15,121 nt of DNA from Xanthobacteraceae bacterium (GTDB taxonomy: Bacteria; Pseudomonadota; Alphaproteobacteria; Rhizobiales; Xanthobacteraceae). The stretch covers positions 1 to 15,121 of the forward strand of contig JASHRR010000595.1 in assembly GCA_030037185.1 (NCBI GenBank), given 5' to 3'. Both the position numbers and the translations under genes were made by a program. Position 1 is the stretch's first letter; each line of letters opens with the position of its first letter. Below the pieces are notes generated by a model. It saw nothing but the letters and a program-made list of their open reading frames with translations. It ran no database searches and was not told the DNA's origin. Below, piece after piece: positions 14,801-15,121 of this stretch.

Positions 14801-14826
14801 CCGGTGATGCACCGGTCCTATATAAT
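14801..14826 (+). promoter_or_regulatory. Hairpin and TATAAT between pdxH and the SDR gene
   Basis: CCGGTG (14801-14806), ATG loop, CACCGG (14810-14815) form a 6-base hairpin right after the pdxH stop. It is followed by a consensus -10 TATAAT at 14821-14826. The 17-base-spaced -35 position (14798-14803) is poor and overlaps the hairpin. The TATAAT lies 39 bases before the SDR start, a sensible distance. Confidence 0.35.
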
Positions 14827-14864
14827 GCCGGCAAAACCGCAGAAGGGACCGTCAGGTCAGCGCC

Positions 14865-15121
14865 ATGCCGAACGCCTCCGCCTCGAATCAGCCGCGGCGC
14901 ACGCTGCTTCTCACCGGAGCGAGCCGCGGCATCGGCCACGCCACCGTTAAACGCTTCGCTGCCGCCGGATGGCGGGTGATCACCTGCTCACGGCACGCTT
15001 TTCCCGAAAATTGTCCGTGGGCCGGAGGGCCAGAGGACCACATCCAGGTCGACCTTGCCGATCCGGAAAGTACGCTCAGCGCCATCAAGGAAATCAAGCA
15101 GCGCCTCGCCGGCGAGCTGCA
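14865..15121 (+). CDS. Short-chain dehydrogenase/reductase, N-terminal part (cut by window edge)
   Basis: Eighty-five codons reach the right edge without a stop. The start MPNASASNQPRRTLLLTGAS leads into T17-G-A-S-R-G-I-G24, the glycine-rich NAD(P)-binding motif of classical SDRs. The Rossmann strand GWRVITCSRH follows, then HIQVDLADPES, the Asp that contacts the adenine ring. The catalytic Ser-Tyr-Lys lies beyond the window. Arg43 after strand 2 (CSRH) suggests NADP preference, as an inference. ATG at 14865 has AGGTCAG close upstream, and TATAAT at 14821-14826 could be its promoter. SDR genes occur next to pdxH in related genomes; the substrate cannot be named from this fragment. Confidence 0.88.
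   Translation, partial: MPNASASNQPRRTLLLTGASRGIGHATVKRFAAAGWRVITCSRHAFPENCPWAGGPEDHIQVDLADPESTLSAIKEIKQRLAGEL

Noticed and set aside
1..15121. CRISPR array, tRNA, attachment site, prophage or toxin-antitoxin system
   Set aside because: No regularly spaced repeats, cloverleaf-like sequences, integrase or typical toxin/antitoxin pairs were seen.

Overview
The window looks like a chromosome segment of a GC-rich alphaproteobacterium, most likely order Hyphomicrobiales (Bradyrhizobium/Xanthobacteraceae type). The main clues are an alphaproteobacterial ribosomal protein L32, a PhaR-type PHB regulator divergent from a PHB-type thiolase, a zinc-finger-less DnaJ next to a 17-kDa-antigen-like protein and pdxH, and several catabolic enzymes typical of that group. 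No tRNA, rRNA, CRISPR array, intact insertion sequence or phage gene was seen.

Left part (1-6787): all recognised genes are on the minus strand. At the left edge is the N-terminal part of a NosR-like protein (signal peptide plus FMN-binding domain), which suggests that a nitrous-oxide-reductase (nos) locus continues outside the window. To its right come a secreted protein of unknown function, an ACMSD-like amidohydrolase, a CocE/NonD hydrolase and a 3-hydroxyisobutyrate-dehydrogenase-family oxidoreductase. The gaps between them (about 140-790 bases) argue against one tight operon. They look like a loose catabolic neighbourhood of ester hydrolysis, metal-dependent hydrolysis or decarboxylation, and semialdehyde/hydroxyacid oxidoreduction. 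The substrate cannot be named.

Middle part (6788-9610): plus-strand rpmF has a foldable leader. A nested hairpin follows it and overlaps the ribosome-binding site of a small four-helix membrane protein. Then comes a cytoplasmic gamma-glutamyltransferase-like autoprocessing hydrolase.

PHB part (9606-11883): phaR (minus) and the acetyl-CoA acetyltransferase gene phaA/phbA (plus) are divergent. The intergenic stretch holds what looks like a frameshifted second copy of the PhaR DNA-binding domain. No phaB reductase follows the thiolase.

Right part (11884-15121): a broken small lipoprotein start, a DnaJ-type co-chaperone (minus), a 17-kDa surface-antigen-like lipoprotein gene whose signal peptide is out of frame by one base (minus), pdxH (plus), and the start of a short-chain dehydrogenase (plus, cut by the window end).

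Most genes are ordinary chromosomal ones. The points most worth a second look are the PhaR-domain relic, three possible single-base lesions at gene starts in the right part (decay or assembly error), a perfect 9-bp-arm operator-like palindrome in an otherwise empty 793-base gap, a palindromic dispersed-repeat-like element upstream of nosR, and the hairpin that may mask a ribosome-binding site after rpmF. I found no convincing new multi-gene system.
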